This document shows, piece by piece, positions 31,427 through 41,380 of a stretch of 64,000 nucleotides of DNA. Made by a program: the position numbers and the translations under genes. The stretch spans positions 19,085 through 83,084 of the forward strand of contig CANRVD010000006.1 of the NCBI GenBank assembly GCA_947643145.1, read 5' to 3'. The stretch comes from an uncultured bacterium. GTDB taxonomy: Bacteria; Bacillota; Clostridia; Lachnospirales; Lachnospiraceae. The notes below the pieces were generated by a model. That model ran no database searches and was not told where the DNA came from. It saw nothing but the letters and a program-made list of their open reading frames with translations. Numbering within the stretch: position 1 is the stretch's first letter; every line of letters begins with the position of its first letter.

Positions 31427-31786
31427 ATGGACATTAAACTGTTTGACTCTGAACTAAAAGTAATGAATGTTCTTTGGAGAGAAGGCGATACGACAGCAAA
31501 GCATATTTCAGACGTTCTAAAGGAAGAAGTAGGCTGGAATATGAATACCACCTATACTCTAATAAAGCGGTGCATAAAAAAGGGGGCCATTGAGCGTTCA
31601 GAGCCTAAATTTATGTGCCATGCCTTAATTCCAAAAGAGGAAGTACAGGAGGCAGAAACGAACGAATTAATCAATAAAATTTATGATGGTTCAGCGGACA
31701 AATTATTTACTGCATTACTTGGCAGAAAAAAACTCTCTGCCAAACAAATTGAAGATTTGAAAAAAATTGTTGGGGATTTGAAGTGA
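31427..31786 (+). CDS. BlaI/MecI family repressor
   Basis: MDIKLFDSELKVMNVLWREGDTTAKHISDVLKEEVGWNMNTTYTLIKRC; start reassigned from 31376 to ATG 31427 after AGAGAGG. Confidence 0.93.
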   Translation: MDIKLFDSELKVMNVLWREGDTTAKHISDVLKEEVGWNMNTTYTLIKRCIKKGAIERSEPKFMCHALIPKEEVQEAETNELINKIYDGSADKLFTALLGRKKLSAKQIEDLKKIVGDLK

Positions 31787-31787
31787 G

Positions 31788-33614
31788 GTGGTTGAAATGA
31801 GTCTGATTCGTATGAGTTTCTCAGCTTCGATTATGATTATCGTGATTATCATACTTCGTACTGTTTTAATGAATAAACTGCCGAAAAAAACGTTTCTCAT
31901 GTTATGGACCATTGTATTATTGCGATTGCTGATTCCATTTTCTTTTCCGTCTACATTCAGTATTTATTTCCTGATTTCCCAAAATTCAACCGTAATGGGC
32001 AAAATAGCTGATACACCCATTGCCCATCTACTGCCAATTCATTCCTATGAACAAATTAAAAATACCGGGATGACAGCAGACGATAATACAGAAGAAAATA
32101 CCGGAAAGACGGCAGTCAGTGAGGAAAAGAACAGGGAACAGAATATAGATACCAGCGGCCTGATTATGCAGGAAGCAGAGAAAGAGCAGCAAATTAGAAT
32201 AGCAGAAGCAGAGAAAGAAAATACCGATATACAGATACCAGAAATGGATAATCTTTCTGCATGGATAGTGATTTGGATAATCGGATTTTCTGTCTGCACG
32301 ACTATTTTTTCTGTTACTTATTTTTTGTGCTGGAAACAATTCCGTACCTCGCTGCCAGTAGAGAATGCAATAACAAAGAAATGGCTGGTTTCCCATAAAA
32401 TGAAAAGAACGATTTCCATCCGGCAATCAGATTGTATTTCGACTCCAATGGCATATGGTTTTATCCATCCTGTCATTTTATTGCCAAAAACAATTAATTG
32501 GGGGGAATCCAAACAGTTACTGTATATTTTGGAACATGAGTTTATCCATATCCGAAGGCTGGATACGGTTACAAAATTATTCTTAATTGCTGTAGTATGT
32601 ATTCACTGGTTTAATCCATTTGTATGGGCGTTATATTTTTTTGCAAACAGGGATATTGAACTGTCCTGCGATGAAACCGTTGTCCGGTATTTTGGAGAAG
32701 ACTCTAAATCTGCTTACGCTATGTCTCTCATCCACATGGAGGAAATAAAAAATACCCCCATGCCATTTGGAAACCATTTTAGCAGGAATACAGCCGAAGA
32801 GCGAATTACTGCAATTATGAAGATTCAACCGCCCTCTGTTCGCGCTGATATTCTGGCAGTTGTTTTAATCATAAGTATAACAGCTGCTTTTACGACTTCT
32901 TCATTTACTATGAAAGAACAGGGCATTGGTTCCATCGAAACAGCAAAGCGCACCGGCATTCAAAATGCAACTCTCTTTTCTGGAAGCGGAAATGCATTTT
33001 CTTTTCTTCAGCCGGAAAATACTATGGATTTTCAGCATACGGTCTTTCAGGAAGAAAAAACGTCAGAAGATTTTTTTACTGCTTTTCATATTATAGATTT
33101 TCAAACGAAACTTTCCATAAAGCAACAAAAGGAACTTTTGATGGAATATCAAAAACATGGAGTTTATGAATATAATAACATTCTTTATTATCAAAACAAA
33201 CCAATTCGTTGCTTGATTGATAAATATGAGGAGGAAACAGTCAATAAATACGGTGGTACAAACTATAATACCATTAGAATTTATACCTACTTTAACGAAA
33301 ACGGTACAATTGATGTGAATACTATACGTGAGTACAAAATAGGAAAAACAATAATTTCTGAATTATACAAAGAAATTATGGGAATGATTGGCTCGACACC
33401 AGCGCCAATCGAAAATGTTCTTGTGGATTTGCCACGAATGTCTGTAAATAAACTTGCCCAAAAAGCAGCTGGAGAGGGAAGATATGGTGAATTAGAAAAA
33501 CTAGTGCCTTTTGCAGATACCGATATTCTGAAAGAAATAGCAGAAAAAATGATGGAAAGCGGGGCAGAACCTGTCGCAATTGCTGATTATATCAGCAGCA
33601 ATTCTATTGGGTAG
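31788..33614 (+). CDS. BlaR1/MecR1-like M56 metallopeptidase with non-penicillin-binding C-terminal sensor
   Basis: 608 aa; LEHEFIHIRRLDTVTKL (HExxH), SCDETVV; C-terminus paralogous to 29689..31086 instead of a transpeptidase-like domain. Confidence 0.9.
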   Translation: MVEMSLIRMSFSASIMIIVIIILRTVLMNKLPKKTFLMLWTIVLLRLLIPFSFPSTFSIYFLISQNSTVMGKIADTPIAHLLPIHSYEQIKNTGMTADDNTEENTGKTAVSEEKNREQNIDTSGLIMQEAEKEQQIRIAEAEKENTDIQIPEMDNLSAWIVIWIIGFSVCTTIFSVTYFLCWKQFRTSLPVENAITKKWLVSHKMKRTISIRQSDCISTPMAYGFIHPVILLPKTINWGESKQLLYILEHEFIHIRRLDTVTKLFLIAVVCIHWFNPFVWALYFFANRDIELSCDETVVRYFGEDSKSAYAMSLIHMEEIKNTPMPFGNHFSRNTAEERITAIMKIQPPSVRADILAVVLIISITAAFTTSSFTMKEQGIGSIETAKRTGIQNATLFSGSGNAFSFLQPENTMDFQHTVFQEEKTSEDFFTAFHIIDFQTKLSIKQQKELLMEYQKHGVYEYNNILYYQNKPIRCLIDKYEEETVNKYGGTNYNTIRIYTYFNENGTIDVNTIREYKIGKTIISELYKEIMGMIGSTPAPIENVLVDLPRMSVNKLAQKAAGEGRYGELEKLVPFADTDILKEIAEKMMESGAEPVAIADYISSNSIG

Positions 33615-33668
33615 GGAGTGTAAAATAAAGTGTGTAAAATAGAAATACAACAAATCTAACTGCGCACT

Positions 33669-34436
33669 TTATTTTTCTGTATAAAGTGTGCTACACTCAA
33701 AGAAAGGATGATTGCTAGCTACAAGTTCCTCCAGCTCTGAATTAGCACCAAAAATCAGCTCTTTCAAGTTTTTATTATTACAAATCCATATTTTCTTTAA
33801 GGAAACACATTTCTTTAAATCAATAGTTTCTATCTCTGAGTCATGTATCTGCAAATCATCCATTTGTGAAAGACGGCTTAAATCCACCGTAGCCATCTGC
33901 TTTGGCACGATTAGTTCCAGACTCTTTATCTTATTACCCCTGGCAAAAGAAATCTGCTTTACGTTATCTCCTATGTTTTTGAGACAAAGCTTCTCCAACT
34001 TTTTGTTCTTTGTAAAATCATATTTTTCATCTGATTTTGTTCCATCTACCTTTTGGCAATCTTCAAGTTTAACCGTTTTCAGTTTTTTCAACTTGTCTAA
34101 TTTCAGATTCTTCAGCCTGTAAAATACAATATTAAGCTCCTTTGTCTGTGGAAAATACTCTATTCCCTTCAAATTAAGTTTCTGCCTAGTTGACGGCCCG
34201 AACGAACACTTTTCATTCTCCAGTTTAATACTTTTAATAGCTTTTCTCTCCTTACTTGATAGATAACCGTCCTTATTCTTATCAAAGGATTTAACAGCCT
34301 GACGAAATGTTCCGTCAGGAAAATGTTTCTTGTCAATCTTAACTTTGGATGCCGCTTCTGCCGTATCCGGCAAAAGCAGCCCTCCAAAGCATAATCCAGC
34401 CAGCAACGCAAATAACATAATTTCCCTTCTCTTCAT
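33669..34436 (-). CDS. Secreted leucine-rich-repeat-like protein with EF-hand-like motif
   Basis: 255 aa; signal peptide; FPDGTFRQAVKSFDKNKDGYLSSKERKAI. Confidence 0.75.
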   Translation of the reverse strand: MKRREIMLFALLAGLCFGGLLLPDTAEAASKVKIDKKHFPDGTFRQAVKSFDKNKDGYLSSKERKAIKSIKLENEKCSFGPSTRQKLNLKGIEYFPQTKELNIVFYRLKNLKLDKLKKLKTVKLEDCQKVDGTKSDEKYDFTKNKKLEKLCLKNIGDNVKQISFARGNKIKSLELIVPKQMATVDLSRLSQMDDLQIHDSEIETIDLKKCVSLKKIWICNNKNLKELIFGANSELEELVASNHPFFECSTLYTEK

Positions 34437-35229
34437 TACAATTCCCCCTTTGCCAATAAATTTAATAAATTTTCATCACTGAATCTTGCAGACGCATTCA
34501 GCAGAGTCATTTGTTCTGAAGTGAAATAAATTACACCAGCCGAATTTACTAATTCTTCATGTTTATCTTTTCCCCACATCCCTTTTACATATTCTACATC
34601 ATCCTCCGTATTCAGTACGCTATGGTTCTCAAAAGTATTCTCCTGGTTTGCCGTATAATTCCCTGCATACTCATCATAATGTTTCAGTGCATAGCCCAAA
34701 TCTACGATTCCATTTCCATACTCTCTGCTGTCTCCGGCCTGATTTGCACTTTCATCCAAAAGATCTGATGTCTCGGCTGTCAGCTCCAAAGCCAGTATGT
34801 TCCGGCTTTCTGAAATTTCAGTTATACTTGCCGTATCTTCCGCAGACAGCTCATCCTTAAGATATTCATATCCAATATCATTTGGCATGGATATAATATA
34901 ACTTTTCTTGTCCAGATTCTTTTCCTGCGCGAATGAAATTTCCTGCTTTATTTCATCCATTTTTGCCTCTGATACTGCATTTCCTTGCGGTAATGATTGA
35001 AAGACTAACTCTTCCCTACTGGAAACAAACAAAATAATCATCTCCGGATATTGTTATTAAACATCTTTACCATATTGTAATTTTTGTGCTCCAGTATATC
35101 TATATTCAAAAGCAGAATACACAAACTGTTATTTTCCCTCTGTTTTAATGATTCAAAAAACCTCTTCTCATTAGAATAAGCGTCTATCCAAATCTTCTCT
35201 TGCCTTCTGTCTGCTGTTTCCTGAATCAC
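34436..35229 (-). pseudogene. Chimeric remnant: LytTR regulator N-terminus joined to subtilase-like fragment
   Basis: 35038-35229 resembles WIDAYPNEERFFESLKQREDNSLCILLLNID; MIILFVSSREELVFQ then switches to a subtilase-like C-terminus (YGNGIVDLGYALKHYDEYA). Confidence 0.7.
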
Positions 35230-35413
35230 TTTTTTCTCTGGAGGAGGATAACCGTAACAAGGAAATTATGAAATTGCCTGCCATTTTGCGTGAAACTGTG
35301 GGAGGGCTTTGTCTTGGCATTCTTGGTATGTGTATTCCCTTATTGATGTTTTCTGAATTGGAAAAAACATCCGCAAGTGAAAGTTAATATGAAGGTAATT
35401 GCATTTTTCCTGT

Positions 35414-36520
35414 TCATTTACCCCTGCCAATGAAATGCCGCCACCACTTTTTCAGTCTGCCCAAAAGTGATTTACTGCGCTTGTAATAAAAAAGATATTC
35501 TTTCTGATATTCCTGTGGAACTGCAGCCTGTCCATTATCAAAAGCAAGATAATATTTGTCCGCTAAATCAGGCTGATTCGTCACATGATAACAGTGTGCA
35601 AGATCACAGAACACTTTGACAGGATTATTATCTCTTCCCTGCCCATTCATAAATATTTCCACCCGTTTAAGGCAGTATGGAATTGCTTCCTGAAAACGGT
35701 TTTGATTCATTAATATCTCAATCGCTAATTTATTTCCATAATCAGAATATTCATCAATTGCAAGACCTTTTTTGACAGCTTCCATAGCTTTTTCACTTTC
35801 TTTCATTTTAATATGAATAAGTGTCAAATCAAAATAACGGTTTTCTAACGTATCATGATTTTTTGAATCCTCTGGCAGCGAAAGTTCAATCAATTTATTA
35901 AGGCACAGGAGTGCTTCCTTATATAACTGCGGACACACATCAACTGCCTCCTCCAAATCTGTCCAATAGGACCAATAGGTTTCATAGCGGTCAGGTTCTT
36001 TTTCAATTGCACAATAGAAATAATCAAGTGACTTTTGGATTGTTTTGGTGTCTTCCGAATCTGCATACATAAGAATATATTCTGCAGCCTGTGAAAGTAT
36101 TTTGGCAGTGCCGCCAGTACGCTCAATAAACCGCTCCAATGCTGCAATTCCTTCCTCCCTATGACCTGCGGTAGATAAAAAGTTCCAAAGCTCATAGGAA
36201 TATGCTTCCTTATCCCAAAGCTCAATGGCCCTGTTAAAATATTCCAATACCTTTGCCTCATTTGCAAGGTTTTTCGAATGTGTCGCTGCCTTGACAGCCA
36301 AATCATTACCAAATAATAATTCTGCTTCCAGAAAATAAAGCTCTGAAAGAGACTCGTTATCAATCTCCATCATGGCTTCCTTTGCAGCATATTTCTGTAA
36401 AAGTGCTTCGCTTTCTTCCACTAATGGACCATACTCTTTTCGGTTTGTATTCTTCATACGTTCCTGTAGTTCCGATAATTCCTTATCAAATAATTGTTTT
36501 TTTTGATTCAAATTTTTCAA
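35414..36520 (-). CDS. TPR-like repeat protein
   Basis: 368 aa of helical repeats (AIELWDKEAYSYELWNFL..., EKAMEAVKKGLAIDEYS). Confidence 0.65.
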   Translation of the reverse strand: MKNLNQKKQLFDKELSELQERMKNTNRKEYGPLVEESEALLQKYAAKEAMMEIDNESLSELYFLEAELLFGNDLAVKAATHSKNLANEAKVLEYFNRAIELWDKEAYSYELWNFLSTAGHREEGIAALERFIERTGGTAKILSQAAEYILMYADSEDTKTIQKSLDYFYCAIEKEPDRYETYWSYWTDLEEAVDVCPQLYKEALLCLNKLIELSLPEDSKNHDTLENRYFDLTLIHIKMKESEKAMEAVKKGLAIDEYSDYGNKLAIEILMNQNRFQEAIPYCLKRVEIFMNGQGRDNNPVKVFCDLAHCYHVTNQPDLADKYYLAFDNGQAAVPQEYQKEYLFYYKRSKSLLGRLKKWWRHFIGRGK

Positions 36521-36931
36521 TGTCCTTTCTAAAATTTTTTGGTTCTACAGTTTTATAATATTCCATATTTAACCATCCTAAATCCACAGCATTAATGTAA
36601 AACATCTATATCATATAACAACGATAGTTCCATTACAAGAAATAATTTCATTATAACCAGAATAACCTGCCACTGCAGTTCTGTCGTATCTATTACTAAG
36701 GCAGTTAAATATTGACATTTTTACTTGCCTATATTTTTATCTGCTGTGTTGTCAGCAATCGCTGTAGCACTCGCTACAGTTCTGCCTGCCGCCGTTTAAA
36801 CTGGACGCAGTTCTTGTTAATTGCAGCCCGTTTAGTCTTGTTGCCTGCAAGTCCAATGAAAAATTTCCTCCACTTCAAAAATCCATACAAAAAACCGCAC
36901 CGAAAACATCAGATTTCCAGTGCGGTAACTG

Positions 36932-37144
36932 TTATTTATCAATTTCTATTGGATTTCCAGCAGACGGGTTATAGTACCTGATATCCAAATGATTTACATT
37001 TACATACTCCTTTAACAACTTTCGTTCTTCCCTCTCCCAGTCTTTTGTCTGGTCACGATTTACCAGTTTTTCTGCCATTTTTTTATTCCCATTACACAAT
37101 GCCTCCATATCAGCTAAAATATTTCCATCTAACTGACTGAACAC
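36932..37144 (-). CDS. Hypothetical fragment
   Basis: 70 aa ORF with GTG start; likely remnant. Confidence 0.3.
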   Translation of the reverse strand: MFSQLDGNILADMEALCNGNKKMAEKLVNRDQTKDWEREERKLLKEYVNVNHLDIRYYNPSAGNPIEIDK

Positions 37145-37193
37145 AATTTCTTCATCAATTCTGCTCTTAATAGGACAATGCTACAATCATTTT

Positions 37194-37304
37194 TCAAACT
37201 GCATCTTTATCTCCTTGCTTCCCTTCCGAAGCAGGCGGCCAGCTGATCCATTTGAACTTGTATTCGCCCAGTAGCTCTTTAAAGCCAAAACAGGAAGTTT
37301 TCAA
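37194..37304 (-). CDS. Candidate small ORF (36 aa) behind a LytTR-type promoter
   Basis: TTG start with GAGAGGAGAA upstream; (M)KTSCFGFKELLGEYKFKWISWPPASEGKQGDKDAV; not in ORF track. Confidence 0.3.
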   Translation of the reverse strand: MKTSCFGFKELLGEYKFKWISWPPASEGKQGDKDAV

Positions 37305-37332
37305 ACGATTCTCCTCTCGATTTCTTTAGAAG

Positions 37333-37378
37333 AGTATAACACAAAAAAATGCGAAATTTTCTAACTTGTTGTGAATTG
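37333..37378 (-). promoter_or_regulatory. LytTR-type promoter (single GTTGTGAATTG box plus TATACT)
   Basis: Minus strand CAATTCACAACAAGTTAGAAAATTTCGCATTTTTTTGTGTTATACT, closely matching 54959-55026. Confidence 0.55.
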
Positions 37379-37561
37379 TTTTTATGGGGTCAGATTTCCC
37401 GAAAATAAGGTGGCTGCTTTTGTACTTGCACAAGGGTTAAAAAGAATCTATAATGAATAAAAAAGGGGTGAAGTTCCTCTATCGCATGAAAATACTATGT
37501 GAAGTGGAACTAAATCAAACTTAAGAAGAACGTAAAACCAGCGTTCTTCTCTATGTTCGCT

Positions 37562-37620
37562 ATGCAAGTTTGTGTCTGCGCTGCGGCACAAACTTGCATT
37601 ATACAAGAAGGGCAGCGCAG
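37562..37620 (+). promoter_or_regulatory. Possible H-type pseudoknot in GH43 leader
   Basis: P1 ATGCAAGTTTGTG/CACAAACTTGCAT (37562-37574/37587-37599); its loop CTGCGCTGC (37576-37584) complements GCAGCGCAG (37612-37620) next to the RBS. Confidence 0.5.
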
Positions 37621-37633
37621 AAAAGAGGTAAAA

Positions 37634-40600
37634 ATGGAAAAAGACAAAAAACAAATACTATGTAAAGCATGCAAATTGGCAGGTGGCCTGTTGCTTTCAT
37701 CTGCAATTGCAGCCGGAGGTCTTGTATTATATGGAACGGATGCAGACGCCGCGGTAAAAGCAAAGAGTCTTTCCGTGAAGGCATCAAATTCCTTGCCTGG
37801 AAATGGCACTGTCATTTACGCAAATGGTCCGGCTGATGCGGCAGTAACAACTTTGAAAGTAAAGGTGGCACCAGCCAAGGCATCTAAAAAAATATCTTTC
37901 AAGTCATCAAATAAAAAGGTTGCTGAGGTTAGCAATGCCGGAAAGGTAACAGCCAAAAAGACAGGAACTACAGTGGTGACGGTGACAGCAGACAGCAATA
38001 AAAAAGCCAGTGCAAAAATTAAAATAACAGTTAAAAAATATGTTTATCCAACTGCACTGTCTGTAAAAGCATCCAGAACTTCTCTTAAGCAGGGCGAGAG
38101 CAGCAAACTTTCCGTATCATTTAAACCTGCAAAAACAAGTATAAAAAATGTTACATATAAATCAAACAACAAATCTTTGGCAACGGTTTCTTCTAAAGGC
38201 GTGATAAAAGCAAACACCAAGAAAAAAGCAGGTACTGTAAAGATTACAGTAAACGCCGTTCCAAAGACAAAGACAGGGAAAACATTATCTGCCAAAATTA
38301 ATATCAAGGTATCAGCTGTGAGGCCAAAACTGAAAAAGATAAGTTTCGATTCAGATAATGCATATATTAATTTTACAGGTGACAGTGATACCAAAACAGG
38401 AAAACTGCCGGCAATCATAACAACACCTGCCAGTGCAACGGCAAATGTCACATACAGTTGTGATAATACTGATGTGCTGACAGTTGACAGCAACGGTAAA
38501 ATGACGGCAAAGAGGCTGGGAAAGGCAACAGTTACCGCAGATGCTGGGAATGGCATAACTGCAACATGTTCTGTATTTGTCACCCGTTCAAATTTGGCTC
38601 TTCATGACCCATCTGTATACAGGGACCCGGTATCAGGCAAATACTATACTTTTGGTTCTCATTTGGTTGCCGCAACTTCAACGAACCTAATCGGATGGAG
38701 TTGGATTGCTGACAGTAATTCAAGTTACAACCCTACAAACAGATTGTTTACAAAAATTTACACGAAAGAGTTCAAAGAGGCTTATGCATTTACAATGCCT
38801 GATGGGGCAAAGGAAAATGCATGGGCGCCGGATATTATTTACAATACAGCAATGAAAAAATACTGTATGTACATTTCAATTGTTGATGGAAGCAAAAAAT
38901 GCTGTATTGCGATGGCATCATCCGACAAGCCTGACGGACCATATGCTTATCAGGGAATGATCGTATGTTCTTCCATTACAAAAGATGATATTGATAAGAC
39001 AAATGTGGCATCCGCACTCGGCATAACGAATGAAGAGGCTAAAAACAGTAAATATACCACGATTGGAAATAACAGCCCAGATTGTATTGATGCAACAGTT
39101 CTTTATGACCATGACGGAAATCTGTGGATGGTATACGGTTCATTTACAACGGCAGGCGGTATCAGACTTTTAAAATTAGATAAAAATACTGGACTGCGCG
39201 GGGAAAATTATGCAGACAGCGGGGATGGAACAGAGTCTACCCTTAGCACGGACGACCCTTATTATGGCAAGAGAATTGCAAATACAAATGGTGAGGGGCC
39301 ATACATTCAGGAAATTAAAAACGACAAATCTCCTACGGGTTATTACTATTATATGTGGACATCTGTCGGAGGCCTGACTCCGTGGGGCGGATATAATATG
39401 AGAATGGTCCGCGCTGAAAATATCGAGGGGCCATACACTGACCCGCAGGGCAATCTTGCGACATCAGAGCTTGGCAGGGCAGAGCTTGGACTGCGTGTTA
39501 TGGATAATTATAAATTCTCATCAATGGATTTGGCATTTACGTCTTGTGGAGGTAATTCCGCAACGGATGATGGTAACGGAAAGACATTTATCCATTTCCA
39601 TCAAAAATTTTCACATGCGCAGCAGGATTTTGTGATACGTACACATCAGACATTTACCAATGAAGACGGATGGCTTGTAACCGCACCATATGAATATAAT
39701 GGCGAAACGATTGCAGACAGTTATCAGAAATCAGATGTTGTTGGAAGATATGAGTTTATTTACCATAGGACTTCTTATACGAATACGGCGTCTTTAGGCA
39801 AAGAACTGGAAAATTTCGATTTTGTGGAATCTGTCGGCATAGACTTAAATGAAGATGGTACAGTGTCAGGTGCATACACCGGCACATGGTCAATGAATGG
39901 GCATTATATTACTATTTCCATTAACGGAAAAGAATATAAGGGAGTTGTGCTTGAGCAGTATGAACAGACGGATGAGAGGAAAAAAGTAATGGTATTTACT
40001 GCGATAGGCGGTGATAACCGTACTATCTGGGGCAGTAAAACATATAAGACGGATAAAGAAGCAGTTGAATATGATCTCTCAAAAATTTCTGTTCCAGGTA
40101 CGGTAAAAGATGATTTTAATCTTACAACAGATGGATTGTTCGGCTCTTCCATTACATGGACCTCTAATAATGCTGCTATTTCCGTGGATGGCGGGACAGC
40201 AAAAGTAACACCGGATTTATCAGATACTGTTGTTACATTGACAGCAACTGTTAAGCGTGGCGATATAACAAAGACAAAGGAATACAAAATTACCGTAAGT
40301 GCGTTGCAATTAGTAATAAGCTCCGTTGTCAGGGAAAACCACATTGACCTTCCTGCTAAAATCGGAAACCATGACATTGTTTGGACTTCGTCCAATACTA
40401 ATGTTATTAATGTAGACGGAACAGTGGTTATGCCTGCATCAGGACAGGAAAAGGTAGTCCTTACTGCAGCATTTGGAACAGTCATAAAAACGTTTGATGT
40501 GGTTGTTTTGCCAGAAACCGTCCAGTCATATATTTACCAGCAGGATTACAGTAATACAACGGTAGCTGACAGTGGGTGGACTTCACAAAATGCGCCTGCA

Positions 40601-41101
40601 CAGCTTACCATTGAAGAAGAACCTGACTTTGGAAAATATTTGCAATTTGCACCAGGTAACCAGAATTCACGCAGTGCCGTTGCTGATTTTGGAATATCAG
40701 GCAGCTTAGGCAAAATATACTGTGTGGAATTTGATATGTCACTGACACCAGGTGATGACCAGACAACGGAATTTGCATTATCCGGAACAGATATTGCTTA
40801 TACAAACGGCATTACCAATGATGGAATTGACAAAGGCTATATCTTTAAAATGTCAGCACTTAAAAATACAATGTGGTCTGTTAACGGTGCAGAAGCTGTC
40901 GACATTCCATCTGATTGGGTACATGTATTGGCTGTAGTAGATTCTGAAAATAAAGTGGCAAGTATTGTAATCAGTGATGATAAGAAAATTTATGTTGACA
41001 AAGCAGTTACAGTAAATGGCACAGGCATTTTGCAGGGAATATATGTACGCGGTGGACGTTATAATTCCGTTACAAAAGTAGATAATATTAAGGTTTATTA
41101 A
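37634..41101 (+). CDS. Secreted GH43-family glycosidase (arabinanase-like) with N-terminal Big2-type Ig domains
   Basis: Start reassigned to ATG 37634 (GAGGTAAAA RBS, MEKDKKQILCKAC signal peptide); LHDPSVYRDPVSGKYYTFGSHL, NSPDCIDATVLYDHDGNLWMVYGSF. Confidence 0.88.
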   Translation: MEKDKKQILCKACKLAGGLLLSSAIAAGGLVLYGTDADAAVKAKSLSVKASNSLPGNGTVIYANGPADAAVTTLKVKVAPAKASKKISFKSSNKKVAEVSNAGKVTAKKTGTTVVTVTADSNKKASAKIKITVKKYVYPTALSVKASRTSLKQGESSKLSVSFKPAKTSIKNVTYKSNNKSLATVSSKGVIKANTKKKAGTVKITVNAVPKTKTGKTLSAKINIKVSAVRPKLKKISFDSDNAYINFTGDSDTKTGKLPAIITTPASATANVTYSCDNTDVLTVDSNGKMTAKRLGKATVTADAGNGITATCSVFVTRSNLALHDPSVYRDPVSGKYYTFGSHLVAATSTNLIGWSWIADSNSSYNPTNRLFTKIYTKEFKEAYAFTMPDGAKENAWAPDIIYNTAMKKYCMYISIVDGSKKCCIAMASSDKPDGPYAYQGMIVCSSITKDDIDKTNVASALGITNEEAKNSKYTTIGNNSPDCIDATVLYDHDGNLWMVYGSFTTAGGIRLLKLDKNTGLRGENYADSGDGTESTLSTDDPYYGKRIANTNGEGPYIQEIKNDKSPTGYYYYMWTSVGGLTPWGGYNMRMVRAENIEGPYTDPQGNLATSELGRAELGLRVMDNYKFSSMDLAFTSCGGNSATDDGNGKTFIHFHQKFSHAQQDFVIRTHQTFTNEDGWLVTAPYEYNGETIADSYQKSDVVGRYEFIYHRTSYTNTASLGKELENFDFVESVGIDLNEDGTVSGAYTGTWSMNGHYITISINGKEYKGVVLEQYEQTDERKKVMVFTAIGGDNRTIWGSKTYKTDKEAVEYDLSKISVPGTVKDDFNLTTDGLFGSSITWTSNNAAISVDGGTAKVTPDLSDTVVTLTATVKRGDITKTKEYKITVSALQLVISSVVRENHIDLPAKIGNHDIVWTSSNTNVINVDGTVVMPASGQEKVVLTAAFGTVIKTFDVVVLPETVQSYIYQQDYSNTTVADSGWTSQNAPAQLTIEEEPDFGKYLQFAPGNQNSRSAVADFGISGSLGKIYCVEFDMSLTPGDDQTTEFALSGTDIAYTNGITNDGIDKGYIFKMSALKNTMWSVNGAEAVDIPSDWVHVLAVVDSENKVASIVISDDKKIYVDKAVTVNGTGILQGIYVRGGRYNSVTKVDNIKVY

Positions 41102-41150
41102 AACAAAAAATTGTGTTTAAGAAAGCAGACACAAATATATGAAGTTAATA

Positions 41151-41256
41151 TTAAGGGGCTGTCAGGAAAGGCTATCAGCACAAATATATGGTTGTAAGTT
41201 TCAACACGTTACAGTCTATATTGTGGGAGTTCAGCCATTTCCTGACAACCCCTTAA
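41151..41256. repeat. 106-bp MITE-like element with IS1182-like ends
   Basis: TTAAGGGGCTGTCAGGAAAGGCT ... AGCCATTTCCTGACAACCCCTTAA; outer bases resemble GGGGCTGTCGG ends of 47828-49352. Confidence 0.7.
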
Positions 41257-41380
41257 ATTTCTATCCGTAATATAGTTATTACTTGCAAAACAAAGATAAT
41301 GATTGTCCAGGAATTTCCCGTTTTCGTTATCTTGATTTCCAATGTGCCTTTTTATATAATGATGTTAGATTTATGAGGAG

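Noticed and set aside
37553-37633. N-terminal extension of the GH43 ORF
   Set aside because: Encoded by the leader hairpin; ATG 37634 has RBS and signal peptide.
37816-38583. Minus-strand ORFs inside the GH43 gene
   Set aside because: Antisense of Ser/Thr/Val-rich Ig repeats; no supporting signals.
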